Position numbers and translations under genes: made by a program. The notes beneath the pieces are model-generated. The model was not told where the DNA came from and searched no databases. It worked only from the letters and a program-made list of their open reading frames with translations. Positions 37,223 through 52,140 of a DNA stretch of 64,000 bases are shown here, piece by piece (positions within the stretch are counted from its first letter, which is position 1; each line of letters starts with the position of its first letter). This DNA is from Nectonema munidae (taxonomy: Eukaryota; Nematomorpha; Nectonematoida; Nectonematidae), in assembly GCA_030549495.1 (NCBI GenBank), contig JAUIRK010000305.1, forward strand, positions 1 through 64,000, given 5' to 3'.

Positions 37223-37781
37223 AACAATTAAAATTTTAATGTAATATAATTTAGAAAAAATAAAATTTATAAACTAAATAACTTAGATTAAAGAAAGAAA
37301 TCTATTATTAACACTTCACATATTTAATAATTATCTTTCATAGAAATCAAAATAAAAAAAAACAACTAAGAACAATATTTTATTAAAAAAAATAGATTTG
37401 AAATTAGTAACTAACAAATTAATTATCTTTCTGGAGAAGGGTGGGTATAAAATAAGCTGTAAAAGTAAAGCCTTGAGTTGAAACTTTATATTTTAGGGAA
37501 AAGTAAAAACTTGTTTTCAATTTGACCTCGCTGGTAGCAATAATGTCTATGCGAAAATATTTTCTCAAAAATATATTTAAAAATTTTTAATTTCTGTAAA
37601 ATTAAAAAGCATATTTTATTCTCTTTTATTTTTAACAATCTTCTTTATTCAAAATATAAATTAAAATATATATTAATAGAAATTGTAAGTTCTCTTGTAT
37701 TTGATCATTATCACTAAGCATACACTGTGTGAAGATAGGTTTTTGCTATTGAAACCTCATCAATTCTACTTTTGGGTTTAA

Positions 37782-37912
37782 CCCATTTACGACCAATGTT
37801 CCTATTTTGGAACATAAGTAATTTCATCTTCGTCTGCTTTTTTCAATGACTTGGAATATAAATTATCTGCGTTTTTTTTAGATATCGTCTGCTTTGCTTG
37901 GTCTTAAATGGG
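37782..37912. mobile_element. piggyBac-type MITE, copy 2 (131 bp)
   Basis: The element is flanked by TTAA (37,778-37,781 and 37,913-37,916), with the same inverted CCCATTTA... termini and the same length as the copy at 8097-8227. It was duplicated with the spacer. Confidence 0.75.
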
Positions 37913-37971
37913 TTAAAGTATAAGGTTTGAAATGAGATTTAGTGGCTGCAAGTGGGCATCAACAATTAAAA

Positions 37972-38124
37972 AACTTTTTCACCCTCTTTAAATCCAGTTT
38001 TTTTTTCACCAGCATTGAAATCTCACATTTTTCACCACCTTGAAAACCCGATTTTGTTCTCCCCCTTGAAATCTCTCTTGAAAGGCTTATTCACTCCCAT
38101 TTAAATCCCCATTATTTTCTCCGC
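37972..38124 (+). repeat. degenerate ~27-bp minisatellite, copy 2
   Basis: Same worn repeat as 8287-8440, with no obvious differences. Confidence 0.6.
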
Positions 38125-38781
38125 CCCTCTCTGTTTGTGCCTTCTTGTGTTTGAGTGCTCCTTATTTGTTCTTGACTGTGTTTGAGTGCTCACTGATTGT
38201 GTCGACCTGTGTTGGAGTACTCCCTGTTTGTGTCTGCCTGTCTGTGAATGCTTACTGTTCCTGCCTGCTTGTTGTTTTTGTCCTACCTGTTCTTTGAGTC
38301 TTTAGTGTTTGTGCTTGTTTGTTTTTTAAGTGCCTACTGTTTGTGACTGTCTCTGTTTAAGTGCTACCTGTTTGTGCCAGCTTGTTTGCCCAAATCTCTT
38401 TTTAAGAGCTCTTATTTGTGCCTGCCTATGTTTGAGTCAGGCCCGTAGCTAGGACTTTTCAATTGGGAGGGCTGGAAAAAATTTTGGGGGGGGGGGGGGG
38501 CTAAATATTTTCACAAAAAGATTTTTGGTACTTATGGGTTATCTCTTCCCCATTCAAAAATTTTTTTAGTAAATTACTGAAAAAAAATTTTAAGTGGGAG
38601 GGAGATAACTAATAAGTACCAAATTTTTATATATAGTCTAAAAATAAACCATTTTTTGAACCCTTAATTGATATCGAAATATATTAGGTTAGGGGAGGGG
38701 AGGGCTCTGAATCTGAGTTGGGGGGGGGGGGGCTTAGCCCCCTCCTGCCCTCGCTGGCTACGGGCCTGGTTTGAGTGTTCC
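38125..38781 (+). repeat. 31-bp minisatellite block with MITE, unit 2
   Basis: Counterpart of 8441-9102. It carries the MITE at 38,438-38,768 and runs without a break into the main block of unit 3. Confidence 0.85.
38438..38768. mobile_element. hAT-type MITE in the 31-bp array, copy 2 (331 bp)
   Basis: It has the same CAGGCCCGTAGC termini and the same GTTTGAGT duplication (38,430-38,437 and 38,769-38,776) as the copy at 8753-9089. The length difference lies in the two G runs, where sequencing error is also possible. Confidence 0.85.
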
Positions 38782-41700
38782 CTGATTGTGCCTGACTGTT
38801 GTTTAAGTTCTAGCTGTTTGTGCCTGGCTATTATTTAATTCCTACCTGTGTTAAAGTGCTCCTTGCTTGTGCCTGACTGTGTTTGTGTGCTCGTTGTTTT
38901 TCCACCGCCTGTTTTTCAGTGCTTCCTGTTGGTGGTTGCCTTTATTTGAGTCCTCTCTTTTTGTATCTGTCTGTGTTTGAGTGTTACCTGTTAATGCTCG
39001 CCTGTGTTTATGTGCTCCCTGTTTGTCCGTGCCTGTTGATTGAGTGCTCCCTGTTTGTTCCACCTGTTTTTTAAATGCTCTCTGTTTGTGCCTGTCTGTT
39101 GATTAAGTGCCCTCTTTTGGTGCCTGCATGTTATTTAAGTGCTACCTGTTTGTGCCTGATTTTCTTTGAGTGCCCCTTAATGGTGCCTCCCTGTATTTGA
39201 GTGCTCACTGTTTGTTCCTGACTGTTGGGTGCTCCCTGTTTGTACCAGCCTGTTGTTTGAGTGTTGGTTTTTTGTTCCTTCCTGTGTTTGAGTGCTCCCT
39301 ATTTGTGCCTGCATGTGTTTGAATGCCACATGTTGGTGTCTGCCTGTGGTAAGTGCTCCCTGTTTGTGCCTGACTATTGTTTAAGTTCTAACTATGTTTA
39401 AGTGCTCCTTGTTTGTGCCACACTGTGTTTGGATGCTTCCTGTTGATTGAGTGTTCGTTGTTTGTTCCTGCCTGTGTTTGAGTGATCCTGTTTTTAGCTG
39501 CCTGTGTTTGAGTGTTACCTGTTAATGTCCGCCTCTGTTTACATGCCCCCTGTTTGTCTCTGCCTCTTGTTTGAGTGCTCCTTGTTTGTGCCTCCAGTTG
39601 TTAAAGTGCTCTCTGTTTGTGCCTGCCTGTGTTTGAGGGCCCGCTGGTGGTGCCTGCCTGTGTTTTAGTGCTCCCTATTTGTGCCTTCCTATTGTTTAAG
39701 TCATACCTGTGTTTAAGTGCTCCTTGTTTGTGCCTTACTGTGTTAGAGTGCTCCCTGTTTGTCACGGCCTGTGTTTGAGTGCTCCTTCTTTGTGCCTGAA
39801 TGTGGTTGGGTGGGCCCGTGTTAGTGCCTGCCTGAGTTTGAGTGTTCCCTCTTGTTGTCTGATTGTGTTTGAGTGTTGGTTCACTGTTTGTGCTTGAATG
39901 TGTTTGAGTGCTCCCAGCTTGTTCTTGCCTGTGTTTGAGTGCTCCTGTTTGTCCCGACCTGTGTTTAAGTGCTTCCTGTGTGTGCCGTTCTGTGTTTGAT
40001 GCTCCCTGTTTGTGCTTGCCTGTGTTTTATTGCTGCCTCTTTGTTCCTGAATGTGATTGAGTGCGCCCTGTTGGTACCTGTATGTGTTTGAGTGTTGGTA
40101 CACTGTTTGTGATAACATGTGTTTGAGTGCTGCCTGTTTGATCTTGCCTGTGTTTGAGTGTTCCCTGTTTGGTGTCTGCCAGTGTTTGAATGCTCCCTGT
40201 ATGTGCCTGCCTGTGTTTGAATGCTCCCGGTATGTGCCTGCATCTGTTTGAGTGTTCGTTCACTGTTTGTGCTTATCTGTGTTTAAATGCTCCCTGTCCT
40301 TGAGTGCTCACTGTTTGTGCCTGCCTGATGTTTGAGTGCTCCCAATTTATGCCTACCTGTTGTTTAAGTGCCACCTGTCTCTGTTTAAGTTCTCCTTGTT
40401 TGTGCCTGCTAGTCTTTGAGTGCCACCTGTTGGTGCCTGCCTTTGTTGGAGTGCTCCTTTTTGTGCCGGCCTATGTTTGAGTGCCCCCTGTTGGTGCATG
40501 CCTGTGTTTAAGTGCTACCTGTTTCTGCTTGCCTATTGTTTAAGTCCAACCGGTGTTTAGGTGCTCCATTTTGTGCCTGACTATGATTGGGTGCTACTGT
40601 TGATTGAGTGTTCGTTGTGTGTTTTTGCCTGTGCCGAGTGCTCCCTGTTTGTGCCTGCATGTGTTTAATTGTTCCCTGTTTGTGACTGCATGTGTTCAAG
40701 TCCTACATGTTTGTGCCTGGCAGTGTTTGAATGGTCATTGTTTGTATGGACCTGTCTTTGAGTGCTCCATGTTTGTGTCCGCCTTTGTTTGAGTGCTCCC
40801 TGTTTGTGTCTATCTATGTTAGAGTGCTCCCTGTTTGTGCCTGCCTGTGTTTGAGTGCTCTCTGGTGTGCCTGCTTGTGTTTAAGTGCCCCCTGTTGGTG
40901 CCTACTTGTGTTTAAGTGCTCCCTATTTGCGCATGTCTATTGTTTAAGTCATACCTGTGTTTAAGTGCTTCTTGTTTGTGCCTGACTGTCATTGAGTGCT
41001 CCCTATTTGTCCCGGCCTATGATTAAGTGCTCCCTGTTTGTGCTTGCCTGTGTTTAAGTGCTCCTTGTTTGTGGCTGCCTGTGTTTGAGAGTTCTCTGTA
41101 TTTACCTGCCTGTGTTTGAGTGCTCTCTGTTTGTGCCTGCCTGTTTTTGAGTGCTCCCTGTTTGTGTCTTCCTGTGTTTGAGAGCCCCCTGTTTGTGCCT
41201 GCATGTGTTTGAGTGCCCCATGATGGTGTCTGCCCGTGTTTAAGTGCTCCTTGTTTGTGCCTGACTGTGTTTGGGTGCTCCCTGTTTGTACCAGGATGTT
41301 GATTGAGTGTTAATTGTTTGTTTCTTCTTATGTTTGAGTGCTCCTTGTTTGTGCCTGCATGTGTTTGAGTTCCCTATGATGGTGTCTGCCTTTGTTTAAG
41401 TGCTCTCTGTTTGTGCCTGCCTATTGTTTAAGTCCGAACTGTGTTTAAGTGCTCCTTGTTTGTGACTGACTGTGTTTGGGTGCTTCATGTTGATTGAGTG
41501 CTCGTTGTTTGTTCCTACATGTGTTTGAGTGATCCCTGTTTGTAGCTGTCTGTGTTTGAGTGTTACGTGTTAATGTCCGCCTGTGTTTACGTGCTCCCTT
41601 TTCTCTCAGACTGCTGTTTGAGTGCTCCTTGTTTATGCCTCAGGGTGCTCTCTGTTTGTGCCTGCCTGTGTTTGAGTGCCCCCTTTTGCTATCTGCCTGT

Positions 41701-42940
41701 TGAAGTGCTACCTGCTTGACTTTGAATGCTCTCTGTGGAGTCTCCCTGTGTTTGAGTGCTCCCAGTTTGTGCCTGCCTATTGTTTAAGTCCTACCTGGGT
41801 TTAAGTGCTCCTTGTTTGTGCCTGATTGTGTTTAAGTGCTACCTGTTTGTGCCTTGCTTTGCTTGAGTGCCCCCTGTTGGGGCTGGCTTGGGATAAAGTC
41901 CTTCCTGTTTATGCCTAGCTGTGTTTGAGAGCTCCCTGTTTGTGATGGCCTGTGTTTGAGTGCTCACTGTTTGTGTCGACCTTTATTTGAGTGCTCCATT
42001 TTGTGTCTGCCTTTGTTTGAGTGCTTTCTGTTTGTGCCTGCATGTGTTGAGTTCTCCCCGTATTTGCTTGCCTGTGTTTGTGTGTTCGTTCACTGTTTGT
42101 GCTTCTCTGTGTTTGAGTTCCCCCTGTTTGTGCCTGATTGTGTTTGAGTGTTCCATGTTTGTTCCTACCTATGTTTGAGTGCTCTCTGTTTGTACCTGCC
42201 TGTGTTTGAGTGCTACCTGTTTCTTCCTACCTATGTTTGAGTGCTCTTTGTTTGTACCTGCCTGTGTTTGAGGGCTACATGTTTGTGCATGCATGTGTTT
42301 GAGTGCCCCCTGTTGGTGCCTGTCTGTTGTTTAAGTGCTACTTGTGTGTGCCTGTTTCTGTTTAATTGCTACTAGTTTTTGCCTGCCTGTCTTTGAGTGC
42401 GCCCTGTTAGTGCCTGCCTGTGTTTGAGTGCTCATAGTTTGTGCCTGCCTATGTTTAAGTGCCTGCCTGTGTGTAAGTGCTCCCAGTTTGTGCCTGCCTC
42501 CTGTTTAGGTCCTACCTGTGTTTAAATGCTCCTTGTTTATGCCTGCATGTATTTGAGTGCCTCATGATGGTGTCTGACTGTGTTTAAGTGCTCCCTGTTT
42601 GTGACTGCCTATATTTAAGTGCCCGCTGCTGGTGCCTGCCTTTAAGAAAGTACTCCCAGTTTGTGCCTGCCTCATGATTAAGTCCTACCTGTGTTTAAGT
42701 GCTCCTTGTTTATGCCTGACTGTGTTTGTGTGCTCCCTGTTTGTACCAGCATGTTGTTTGAGCGTTCGTAGTTTGTTCCTTCCGGTGTGTGAATGCTCCC
42801 TGTTTGTTCCTGCCTTTGTTTGAGTGCCCCAGGGTGGTCTCGGCCTGTGTTTAAGTGCTACCTGTTTTTGCCTGGCTGTGTTTGAGTGCTCCCTGTATGG
42901 CCCTGCCTGTGTTTGAGTGCTCCCTGTTGTTTGAGTGCTC
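38782..42940 (+). repeat. 31-bp minisatellite, main block, unit 3
   Basis: This is collinear with 1-4157 at an offset of 38,781 (38,782 after one T indel near 42,160). It keeps the normal sequence where unit 2 is anomalous. Some single-base states are shared with unit 2 (for example GTTTGTTCC near 42,162) and others with unit 1 (for example the 18-bp partial monomer before the 77-bp array), so the three copies form a mosaic rather than a simple tree. Confidence 0.95.
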
Positions 42941-45900
42941 TCAGACTCCGACTCTAAATTATTAAAAAAATCCAACTCCGACACTGATTCCGATTTGGAT
43001 AAAACTTCCAAAATTAAATTCCAAACGATTAAAACTTCCAAAATTCCTCTTAGACTCCAACTCTAAGTTATTAAAAAAATCCAACTCTAACACCGATTCC
43101 GACTCCTATATCTTACAAAATTCCTCTCAGATTCCGACACCAAGTTATTAAAAAAATCCAACTCCGACACCGATTCCGACTCCTATAACTTCCAAAATTC
43201 CTCTCAGACTCTGACTAGAAGTTATTAAAAAAATCCAACTCCGACACCAATTCCGACTCCTATGACTTTCAAAATTCCTCTCAGAACCCGACTCTAAGTT
43301 ATTAAAAAAATCCAACTCGAACACCGATTCCGACTCCTATAACTTCCAAAATTCCTTTCAGACTCCGACCCAAGTTATTAAAAAAAATCCAACTCGAACA
43401 CCGATTCCGACTACAATAACTTACAAAATTCCTCTCAGAATCTGACTCCAAGTTATTAAAAAAATCCAACTCGAACAACAATTCCGACTCCTATAACTTA
43501 CAAAATTCCTCTCACACTTCGACACTAAGTTATTAAAAAAATCCAACTCCGACACCGATTCCGACTCCTATAACTTACAAAATTCCTCCAGAATCTGACT
43601 CCAAGTTATTAAAAAAACCCAACTCAAACACCGATGCCGACTCCTATAACTTCCAAAATTCCTCTCAGACTCCGACTCCAAGTTATTAAAAAAAATCCAA
43701 CTCGAACACCGATTCCGACTCCTATAACTTACAAAATTCCTCTCAGAATCTGACTCCAAGTTATTAAAAAAATCCAACTCGAACACCAATTCCGACTCCT
43801 ATAACTTACAAAATTCCTCTCACACTTCGACACTAAGTTATTAAAAAAATCCAGCTCGACACCGATTCCGACTCCTATAACTTACAAAATTCTTCTCAGA
43901 CTTCGACACTAAGTTATTAAAAAAATCCAGCTCGAACACCGATTCCGACTCCTATAACTTACTAAATTCCTCTCAGACTCCGATTCCAAGTTATTAAAAA
44001 AATCCAACTCCGACACCGATTCCTATAACTTACAAAATTCCTCTCAAATCTGATTCCAAGTTATTAAAAAAACCCAACTCGAACACCAATTCCGACTCCT
44101 ATAACTTACAAAATTCCTCTCAGATTCCGACCCCAAGTTATTAAAAAAATCCAACTCGAACACCGATTCCGACTCCTATAACTTACAAAATTCTTCTCAG
44201 ACTCCGACCCCAAGTTATTAAAAAAATCACACTCGAATACCGATTCCGACTCCTATAACTTACAAAATTCCTCTCAAATCCGATTCCAAGTTATTAAAAA
44301 AACCCAACTCGAACACCAATTCCGACTCCTATAACTTACAAAATTCCTCTCAGATTCCGACTCCAAGTTATTAAAAAAATCCAACTCGAACACCGATTCC
44401 GACTCCTATAACTTACAAAATTCCTCTCAAATCCGATTCCTATTTATTAAAAAAATCCAACTTGAACACCGATTCCGACTCCTATAACTTACAAAATTCT
44501 TCTCAGACTCCGACCCCAAGTTATTAAAAAAATCACACTCGAATACCGATTCCGACTCCTATAACTTACAAAATTCCTCTCAGAATCCGATTCCAAGTTA
44601 TTAAAAAAATCCAACTCGAACACCGATTCCGACTCCTATAACTTACAAAATTCCTCTCAGATTCCGACCCCAAGTTATTAAAAAATCCAATCCGACACCG
44701 ATTCCGACTCCTATAACTTACAAAATTCCTCTCGGATTCCGACCCCAAGTTATTAAAAAAATCCAAATCGAACACCGATTCCGACTCCTATAACTTACAA
44801 AATTCCTCTCAGACTCAGACTCCAAGTTATTAAAAAATCCAACTCGAACACCGATTCCGACTCCTATAACTTACAAAATTCTTCTCAGATTCCGACCCCA
44901 AGTTATTAAAAAAATCCAACTCGACCACCGATTCCGACTCCTATAACTTACAAAATTCCTCTCAAATCCGATTCCAAGTTATTAAAAAAATCCAACTCGA
45001 ACACCGATTCCGACTCCTATAACTTACAAAATTCCTCTCAGATTCCGACCCCAAGTTATTAAAAAAATCCAACTCGAACACCGATTCCGACTCCTATAAC
45101 TTACAAAATTCCTCTCAGATTCCGACCCCAAGTTATTAAAAAAAATCTCAGACTCCTATACCAAGTTATTAAAAAATCCAACTTGAACACCGATTCCGAC
45201 TACTATAAAAAAATCCAACTCGAACACCGATTCCGACTCCTATAACTTCCAAAATTCCTCTCAGACTCCTATACCAAGTTATTAAAAAATCCAACTTGAA
45301 CACCGATTCCGACTACTATAACTTACAAAATTCCTCTCAGATTCCGACCCCAAGTTATTAAAAAAATCCAACTCGAACACCGATTCCGACTCCTATAACT
45401 TACAAAATTCCTCTCAAATCCGATTCCAATTTATTAAAAAAATCCAACTTGAACACCGATTCCGACTCCTATAACTTACAAAATTCCTCTTAGACTCCGA
45501 TTCCTATTTATTAAAAAAATCCAACTCGAACACCGATTCCGACTCCTATAACTTCCAAAATTCCTCTCAGACTCCGACTCCAAGTTATTAAAAAAATCCA
45601 ACTCCGACACCGATTCCGACTCCTATAACTTACAAAATTCCTCTCAGACTCCGACTCCAAGTTATTAAAAAAATCCAACTCCGACACCGATTCCGACTCC
45701 TATAACTTACAAAATTCCTCTCAGACTCCGACTCCAAGTTATTAAAAAAATCCAACTCCGACACCGATTCCGACTCCTATAACTTACAAAATTCCTCTCA
45801 GACTCCGACTCCAAGTTATTAAAAAAATCCAACTCGAACACCGATTCCGACTCCTATAACTTACAAAATTCCTCTCAGACTCCGACTCCAAGTTATTAAA

Positions 45901-48900
45901 AAAATCCAACTCGAACACCGATTCCGACTCCTATAACTTACAAAATTCCTCTCAGACTCCGATTCCAAGTTATTAAAAAAATCCAACTCGAACACCGATT
46001 CCGACTCCTATAACTTACAAAATTCCTCTCAGACTCCGACTCCAAGTTATTAAAAAAATCCAACTCCGACACCGATTCCGACTCCTATAACTTACAAAAT
46101 TCCTCTCAGATTCCGACCCCAAGTTATTAAAAAAATCCAACTCCGACACCGATTCCGACTCCTATAACTTACAAAATTCCTCTCAGACTCCGACTCCAAG
46201 TTATTAAAAAACTCGATTTTAAAAAATCAATCAACACCGATTCCGACTCCTATAACTTACAAAATTCCTTTCAAATCCGATTCCAAGTTATTAAAAAAAT
46301 CCAACTTGAACACCGATTCCGACTCCTATAACTTACAAAATTTCTCTTAGACTCCGATTCCTATTTATTAAAAAAATCCAACTCGAACAGCGATTCCGAC
46401 TCCTATAACTTACAAAATTCCTCTCAGACTCCGACTCCAAGTTATTAAAAAAATCCAACTCCAACACCGATTCCGACTCCTATAACTTACAAAATTCCTC
46501 TCAGACTCCGACTCCAAGTTATTAAAAAAATCCAACTCCGACACCGATTCCGACTCCTATAACTTACAAAATTCCTCTCAGACTCCGACTCCAAGTTATT
46601 AAAAAAATCCAACTCGAACACCGATTCCGACTCCTATAACTTACAAAATTCCTCTCAGACTCCGACTCCAAGTTATTAAAAAAATCCAACTCGAACACCG
46701 TTATTAAAAAATCCAACTCCGACTCCTATAACTTACAAAATTCCTCTCAGATTCCGAACCCAAGTTATTAAAAAAATCCAACTCGAACACCGATTCCGAC
46801 TCCTATAACTTTCAAAATTCCTCTCAGACTCCGACTCCAAGTTATTAAAAAAATTCAACTCGAAAACCGATTCCGACTCCTATAACTTACAAAATTCCTC
46901 TCAGAATCTGACTCCAAGTTATTAAAAAAATTCAACTCCGACACCGATTCCGACACCTATAACTTCTAAAATTCCTCTCACACTTCGACACTAAGTTATT
47001 AAAAAAATCCAACTCTGACACCGATTCCGACTTCTATAACTTACAAAATTCCTCTCAGAATATGACTCCAAGTTATTAAAAAAATCCAACTCCGACACCG
47101 ATTCCGACTCCTATAACTTACAAAATTCCTCTCAGACTCCGACTCCAAGTTATTAAAAAAATCCAACTCGAACACCGATTCCGACTCCTATAACTTACAA
47201 AATTCCTCTCAGACTCCGACTCCAAGTTATTAAAAAAATTCAACTCGAACACCGATTCCGACTCCTATAACTTACAAAATTCCTCTCAGAATCTGACTCC
47301 AAGTTATTAAAAAAACCCAAATCGAACACCGATTCCGACTCCTATAACTTACAAAATTCCTTTCAGATTCCGACACCAAGTTATTAAAAAAATCCACCTC
47401 GAACACCGATTCCGACTCCTATAACTTACAAAATTCCTCTCAGACTCCGACTCCAAGTTATTAAAAAAATCCAACTCGAACACCGATTCCGACTCCTATA
47501 ACTTACAAAATTCCTCTCAGACTCCGACTCCAAGTTATTAAAAAATCCAACTCGAACACCGATTCCGACTCCTATAACTTACAAAATTCCTCTCAGACTC
47601 CGACTCCAAGTTATTAAAAAATCCAACTCGAACACCGATTCCGACTCCTATAACTTACAAAATTCCTCTCAGACTCCGACTCCAAGTTATTAAAAAAATC
47701 CAACTCGAACACCGATTCCGACTCCTATAACTTACAAAATTCCTCTCAGAATCCGACTCCAAGTTATTAAAAAAATCCAACTCGAACACCGATTCCGACT
47801 CCTATAACTTACAAAATTCCTCTCAGACTCCGATTCCTAGTTATTAAAAAATCCAACTCGAACACCGATTCCGACTCCTATAACTTACAAAATTCCTCTC
47901 AGACTCCGACTCCAAGTTATTAAAAAAATCCAACTCGAACACCGATTCCGACTCCTATAACTTACAAAATTCCTCTCAGACTCCGACTCCAAGTTATTAA
48001 AAAATCCAACTCCGACACCGATTCCGACTCCTATAACTTACAAAATTCCTCTCAGAATCCGACTCCAAGTTATTAAAAAATCCAACTCGAACACCGATTC
48101 CTCCGACTCCTATAACTTACAAAATTCCTCTCAGACTCCGACTCCAAGTTATTAAAAGAATCCAAATACGACACCGATTAGGAGGTAACTTCCAAAATTC
48201 CTCTGACTCCGACTCCAAGTTATTAAAAAAATCCAACTCGAACACCGTTATTAAAAAATCCAATTCCGACTCCTATAACTTACAAAATTCCTCTCAGACT
48301 CCGACTCCAAGTTATTAAAAAAATCCAAATCCGACACCGATTCCGACTCCTATAACTTACAAAATTCCTCTCAGACTCCGACTCCAAGTTATTAAAAAAA
48401 TCCAACTCGGACACCGATTCCGACTCCTATAACTTACAAAATTCCTCTCAGAATACGACTCCAAGTTATTAAAAAATCCAACTCGAACACCGATTCCGAC
48501 TCCTATAACTTACAAAATTCCATTCAGATTCCGACCCCAAGTTATTAAAAAACCCAACTCCGACTCCTATAACTTCCAAAATTCCTCTCAGACTCCGATT
48601 CCAAGTTATTAAAAAAATCCAACTCGAACACCGATTCCGACTCCTATAACTTACAAAATTCCTCTCAGATTCCGACTCCAAGTTATTAAAAAAATCCAAC
48701 TCCGACACCGATTCCGCCTCCTATAACTTACAAAATTCCTCTCAAATCTGACTCCAAGTTATTAAAAAAATTCAACTCGAACAAAGATTCCGACTCCTAT
48801 AACTTACAAAATTCCTCTCAGACTCCGACTCCAAGTTATTAAAAAAATCCAACTCCGACACCGATTCCGACTCCTATAACTTACAAAATTCCTCTCAGAA

Positions 48901-51011
48901 CTCCGACTCCAAGTTATTAAAAAAATCCAACTCGAACACCGATTCCGACTCCTATAACTTACAAAATTCCTCTCAGACTCCGATACCAAGTTATTAAAAA
49001 AATCCAACTCGAACACCGATTCCGACTCCTATAACTTACAAAATTCCTCTCAGACTCCGACTCCAAGTTATTAAAAAAATCCAACTCCGACTCCTATAAC
49101 TTACAAAATTCCTCTCAGACTCCGACTCCAAGTTATTAAAAAAATCCAACTCCGACACAGATTCCGACTCCTATAACTTACAAAATTCCTCTCGGATTCC
49201 GACCCCAAGTTATTAAAAAAATCCAACTCCGACACCGATTCCGACTCCTATAACTTACAAAATTCCTCTCAGACTCTGACTCCAAATTATTAAAAAAATC
49301 CAACTCGAACACCGATTCCGACTCCTATAACTTACAAAATTCCTCTCAGACTCCGACTCCAAGTTATTAAAAAAATCCAACTCGAACACCGATTCCGACT
49401 CCTATAACTTACAAAATTCCTCTCAGACTCCGACTCCAAGTTATTAAAAAAATCCAACTCGAACACCGATTCCGACTCCTATAACTTACAAAATTCCTCT
49501 CAGAATCTGACTCCAAGTTATTAAAAAAATTCAACTCCGACACCGATTCCGACTCCTATAACTTCCAAAATTCCTCTCACATCGACACTAAGTTATTAAA
49601 AAAATCCACCTCCGACACCGATTCCGACTCCTATAACTTACAAAATTCCTCTCAGAATCTGACTCCAAGTTATTAAAAAAAAATTAAAAAAATCCAACTC
49701 CGACACCGATTCCGACTCCTATAACTTACAAAATTCCTCTCAGACTCCGACTCCAAGTTATTAAAAAAATCCAACTCGAACACCGATTCCGACTCCTATA
49801 ACTTACAAAATTCCTCTCAGACTCCGACTCCAAGTTATTAAAAAAATCCAACTCGAACACCGATTCCGACTCCTATAACTTACAAAATTCCTTTCAGATT
49901 CCGACCCCATGTTATTAAAAAAATCCAACTCCGATACCGATTCCGACTCCTATAACTTCCAAAATTCCTCTCAGACTCCGATTCCAAGTTATTAAAAAAA
50001 TTCAACTCGAACACCGATTCCGACTCCTATAACTTACAAAATTCCTCTCAGACTCCGATTCCAAGTTATTAAAAAAATCCAACTCGAACACCGATTCCGA
50101 CTCCTATAACTTACAAAATTCCTCTCAGACTCCGATTCCAAGTTATTAAAAAAATCCAACTCGAACACCGATTCCGACTCCTATAACTTACAAAATTCCT
50201 CTCAGACTCCGACTCTAAGTTATTAAAAAAATCCAAATCCGACTCCTATAACTTCCAAAATTCCTCTCAAATCCGATTCCAAGTTATTAAAAAAATCCAA
50301 CTTGAACACCGATTCCGACTCCTATAACTTACAAAATTCCTCTCAGACTCCAACTCCAAGTTATTAAAAAAATCCAACTCCGACACCGATTCCGATTCCT
50401 ATAACTTCCAAAATTCCTTTCAAATCCGACCCCAAGTTATTAAAAAAATCCAACTCGAACAGCGATTTCGACTCCTTTAACTTACAAAATTCCTCTCAGA
50501 CTCCGACTCCAAGTTATTAAAAAAATCCAACTCGAACACCGATTCCGACTCCTATAACTTCCAAAATTCCTCTCAGATTCCGAACCCAAGTTATTAAAAA
50601 AATCCAACTCCGACACCGATTACGACTCTTATAACTTACAAAATTCCTCTCAAATCTGACTCCAAGTTATTAAAAAAACCCAACTCGAACACCGATTCCG
50701 ACTCCTATAACTTCCAAAATTCCTCTCAGATTCCGAACCTAAGTTATTAAAAAAATCCAACTCCGACACCGATTCCGATAACTTCCAAAATTCCTCTCAA
50801 ATCCGATTCCAAGTTATTAAAAAAATCCAACTTGAACACCGATTCCGACTCCCATAACTTACAAAATTCCTCTCAGACTCCAACTCCAAGTTATTAAAAA
50901 AATCCAACTCCGACACCGATTCCGATTCCTATAACTTCCAAAATTCCTTTCAAATCCGATTCCAAGTTATTAAAAAAATCCAACTCGAACACCGATTCTG
51001 ACTTCTATAAC

Positions 51012-51173
51012 CAGTGGAGTAGCCAAGGGGGCACTCCCCCCCCCCAAATACCTTTTCTGCCCCCTCAAATAATTTTATTTCCAATATGCTTGCCCCTAAA
51101 TTCCTTGCATGCCCCCCCCTCCCCTAAATTCCTTGCATGCCCCCCCCAACTTCCATTTTTGGCTACGCCACTG
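51012..51173. mobile_element. hAT-like MITE with CAGTGG termini in satellite, copy 1 (162 bp)
   Basis: Termini are CAGTGGAGTAGCCA and TGGCTACGCCACTG, near-perfect inverted repeats. Flanks are TCTATAAC and CCTATAAC, an 8-bp target duplication with one mismatch taken from the 77-bp monomer. The interior has C runs and a doubled word CTAAATTCCTTGCATGCC. It has no coding capacity. Confidence 0.75.
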
Positions 51174-51949
51174 CCTATAACTTACAAAATTCCTTTCAGA
51201 TTCCGACCCCAAGTTATTAAAAAAATCCAACTCGAACAGCGATTTCGACTCCTTTAACTTACAAAATTCCTCTCAGACTCCGACTCCAAGTTATTAAAAA
51301 AATCCAACTCCGACACCGATTCCGACTCCTATAACTTACAAAATTCCTCTCAGACTCCAACACCAAGTTATTAAAAAAATCCAACTCCGTCACCGATTCC
51401 GACTCCTATAACTTCCAAAATTCCTCTCACACTTCGACACTAAGTTATTAAAAAAATCCAACTCGAACACCGATTACGACTTCTATAACTTCCAAAATTC
51501 CTCTCAGATTCCGAACCCAAGTAATTAAAAAAATCCAACTCCGACACCGATTCTGACTCCTATAACTTACAAAATTCTTCTCAGAATCTGACTCCAAGTT
51601 ATTAAAAAAATCCAACTCGAACACCGATTGCGACTCCTATAACTTCCAAAATTCCTCTCAGATTCCGACTCCAAGTTATTAAAAAAATCCAACTCCGACA
51701 CCGATTCCGATTCCTATAACTTCCAAAATTCCTTTCAAATCCGATTCCAAGTTATTAAAAAAATCCAACTTGAACACCGATTCCGACTCCTATAACTTAC
51801 AAAATTCCTCTCAGACTCCAACTCCAAGTTATTAAAAAAATCCAACTCCGACACCGATTCCGATTCCTATAACTTCCAAAATTCCTTTCAAATCCGATTC
51901 CAAGTTATTAAAAAAATCCAACTCGAACACCGATTCTGACTTCTATAAC

Positions 51950-52140
51950 CAGTGGAGTAGCCAGAGGGGGGCAAGGGGGCAGTGCCCCCCCCCCCCAAAT
52001 ACCTTTTCTGCCCCCTCAAATAATTTTATTTCCAATATGCTTGCCCCCTAAATTCCTTGCATGCCCCCCCCCCCCCTCCCCTAAATTCCTTGCATGCCCC
52101 CCCCCCCCCCCCCAACTTCCATTTTTTGGCTACGCCACTG
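51950..52140. mobile_element. hAT-like MITE with CAGTGG termini in satellite, copy 2 (191 bp)
   Basis: This is the second copy of the element at 51,012, with the same flanks, made by the local duplication and not by a new insertion. It has 7-15 bp longer C runs and a longer left end (GAGGGGGGCAAGGGGGCAG). Confidence 0.75.

Larger units (their letters stand above)
36631..38124. other. AT-rich spacer of the composite unit, copy 2
   Basis: This copy matches 6953-8440 nearly base for base. The ~440 bp before the SINE appear identical by eye. The SINE itself differs at about a dozen sites plus a 6-bp indel. Other differences are sparse, for example near 37,316, 37,371 and 37,760. No gene is seen outside the listed elements. 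Confidence 0.8.
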